Positions 63,614-64,000 of a stretch of 64,000 nt of DNA are shown in pieces. Origin of the DNA: Myxococcales bacterium (lineage in GTDB: Bacteria > Myxococcota > Polyangia > Nannocystales > Nannocystaceae). Made by a program: the position numbers and the translations under genes. Each line of letters starts with the position of its first letter. Position 1 is the stretch's first letter. The stretch is taken from NCBI GenBank assembly GCA_016793465.1, contig JAEUJW010000039.1, positions 186,001-250,000 on the forward strand, given 5' to 3'. The notes below the pieces were generated by a model that ran no database searches, was not told the DNA's origin, and saw nothing but the letters and a program-made list of their open reading frames with translations.

Positions 63614-64000
63614 TCAGAAGCGGACGACCACGCGCACGCTGGCCTGCAGGTAGACCGGGAACTTGCCCGGGGCGCTCAGCAGGGCGTAGTAGCGGAAGCC
63701 GCCGCCGAAGCTGAAGTGGCGGCGCACGTGCACGTCGACGGCGCCGCCGAAGTACAGCTCGGGGATGATGCTCTGCTCGCAGGTCTTCTCGGCGCCGCAC
63801 TTCAGGCCGACGTCGCAGCCGCCGTTGTCGAGGCACTTCTCGCCGAGCTGACCCTTGACGACGCCGTCGGGGGTGGCGACGCGCAGGCCGCCGACGCCGC
63901 CCTCGATCAGCGGGACGAACCGCCCGAGGTCGAGGGCGATGACCGGTCCGGCGCCGAAGCCCGCGGCCTTGATCGTGCCGCGCGCGGCCTGCAGCACGAC
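63614..64000 (-). CDS. outer membrane beta-barrel protein, 5' part beyond the window
   Basis: The last 128 codons are visible and the frame stays open to the window edge, so the start lies beyond 64000. Alternating amphipathic strands (PVIALDLGRFVPLIEG, LYFGGAVDVHVRRHFSFGGGFRYYALL, VYLQASVRVVVRF) and a terminal Phe are typical of barrels inserted by BamA. One loop contains four Cys (CLDNGGCDVGLKCGAEKTC). The family cannot be told from this part. Confidence 0.75.
   Translation of the reverse strand, partial: VVLQAARGTIKAAGFGAGPVIALDLGRFVPLIEGGVGGLRVATPDGVVKGQLGEKCLDNGGCDVGLKCGAEKTCEQSIIPELYFGGAVDVHVRRHFSFGGGFRYYALLSAPGKFPVYLQASVRVVVRF

Overview
The window looks like chromosomal DNA of a myxobacterium, most likely of the Nannocystaceae group (Nannocystis, Plesiocystis or Enhygromyxa). 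The reasons are very high GC with strong third-position GC bias, eleven predicted lipoproteins (several with Thr/Ser/Asp/Gly/Pro linkers after the lipobox), a DUF1592/DUF1552 pair, an AgmX/PglI-like lipoprotein, a small TIGR04563-like protein, a DUF6178 protein and many cysteine-rich exported proteins. The genus is inferred, not proven. No phage, integrase, transposase, CRISPR array or rRNA operon was seen. Long open frames on the wrong strand or frame occur everywhere because of the GC content and are ignored.

Layout. 0-9 kb: 3' part of an aldo/keto reductase, an exported orphan Hcp, a Cys-rich lipoprotein, DUF6178 divergent from tilS, then ftsH and a PHP-domain lipoprotein whose 3' end is repeated as a degenerate tandem array. 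9-13 kb (minus strand): FHA protein, recG with a repeat-expanded N-terminus, and bfd. 13-25 kb: FadL-like porin, TPR lipoprotein, CBS protein, ceramidase-like lipoprotein, a polytopic glycosyltransferase, then the DUF1592/DUF1552 pair. 25-33 kb: PilZ protein, a coupled pair of exported proteins, an MBL-fold hydrolase, a lipoprotein overlapping an mlaE-mlaF-mlaD operon, a hydrolase and a small RHH-like protein. 33-40 kb: TetR regulator, dksA-lgt-lipase operon, a VIT/P/VWA surface protein, a P450 and tRNA-CAT. 40-46 kb: a beta-oxidation or butyryl-CoA type cluster (thiolase, 3-hydroxyacyl-CoA dehydrogenase, crotonase, two acyl-CoA dehydrogenases). 46-49 kb: membrane protein, RlmD-type methyltransferase, holA. 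49-52 kb: two paralogous repeat lipoproteins in a repeat-rich setting, then rpsT. 52-64 kb: cyclophilin, class V aminotransferase divergent from a PlsC acyltransferase, mazG divergent from phoH, polytopic membrane protein, RRM protein, expansin-like lipoprotein, cupin, VWA lipoprotein and a truncated beta-barrel protein.

Themes. Envelope biology dominates: lipoproteins together with their modifying enzyme Lgt, phospholipid transport (Mla), barrels and VWA adhesin-like proteins. Housekeeping genes (tilS, ftsH, recG, holA, rpsT, phoH, mazG, lgt, dksA) lie between them.

Two sequence-level signals stand out. (1) A dispersed palindrome of the form CTGTCC-N4-GGACAG, often continued as GGTGCG, occurs about a dozen times in genes and intergenic DNA. 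(2) Many start codons lie only 5-12 nt after a TAnnnT element. This suggests leaderless or very short-leader transcripts, including a symmetric AGTATACT element exactly 7 nt from both divergent start codons at 54.37-54.39 kb.
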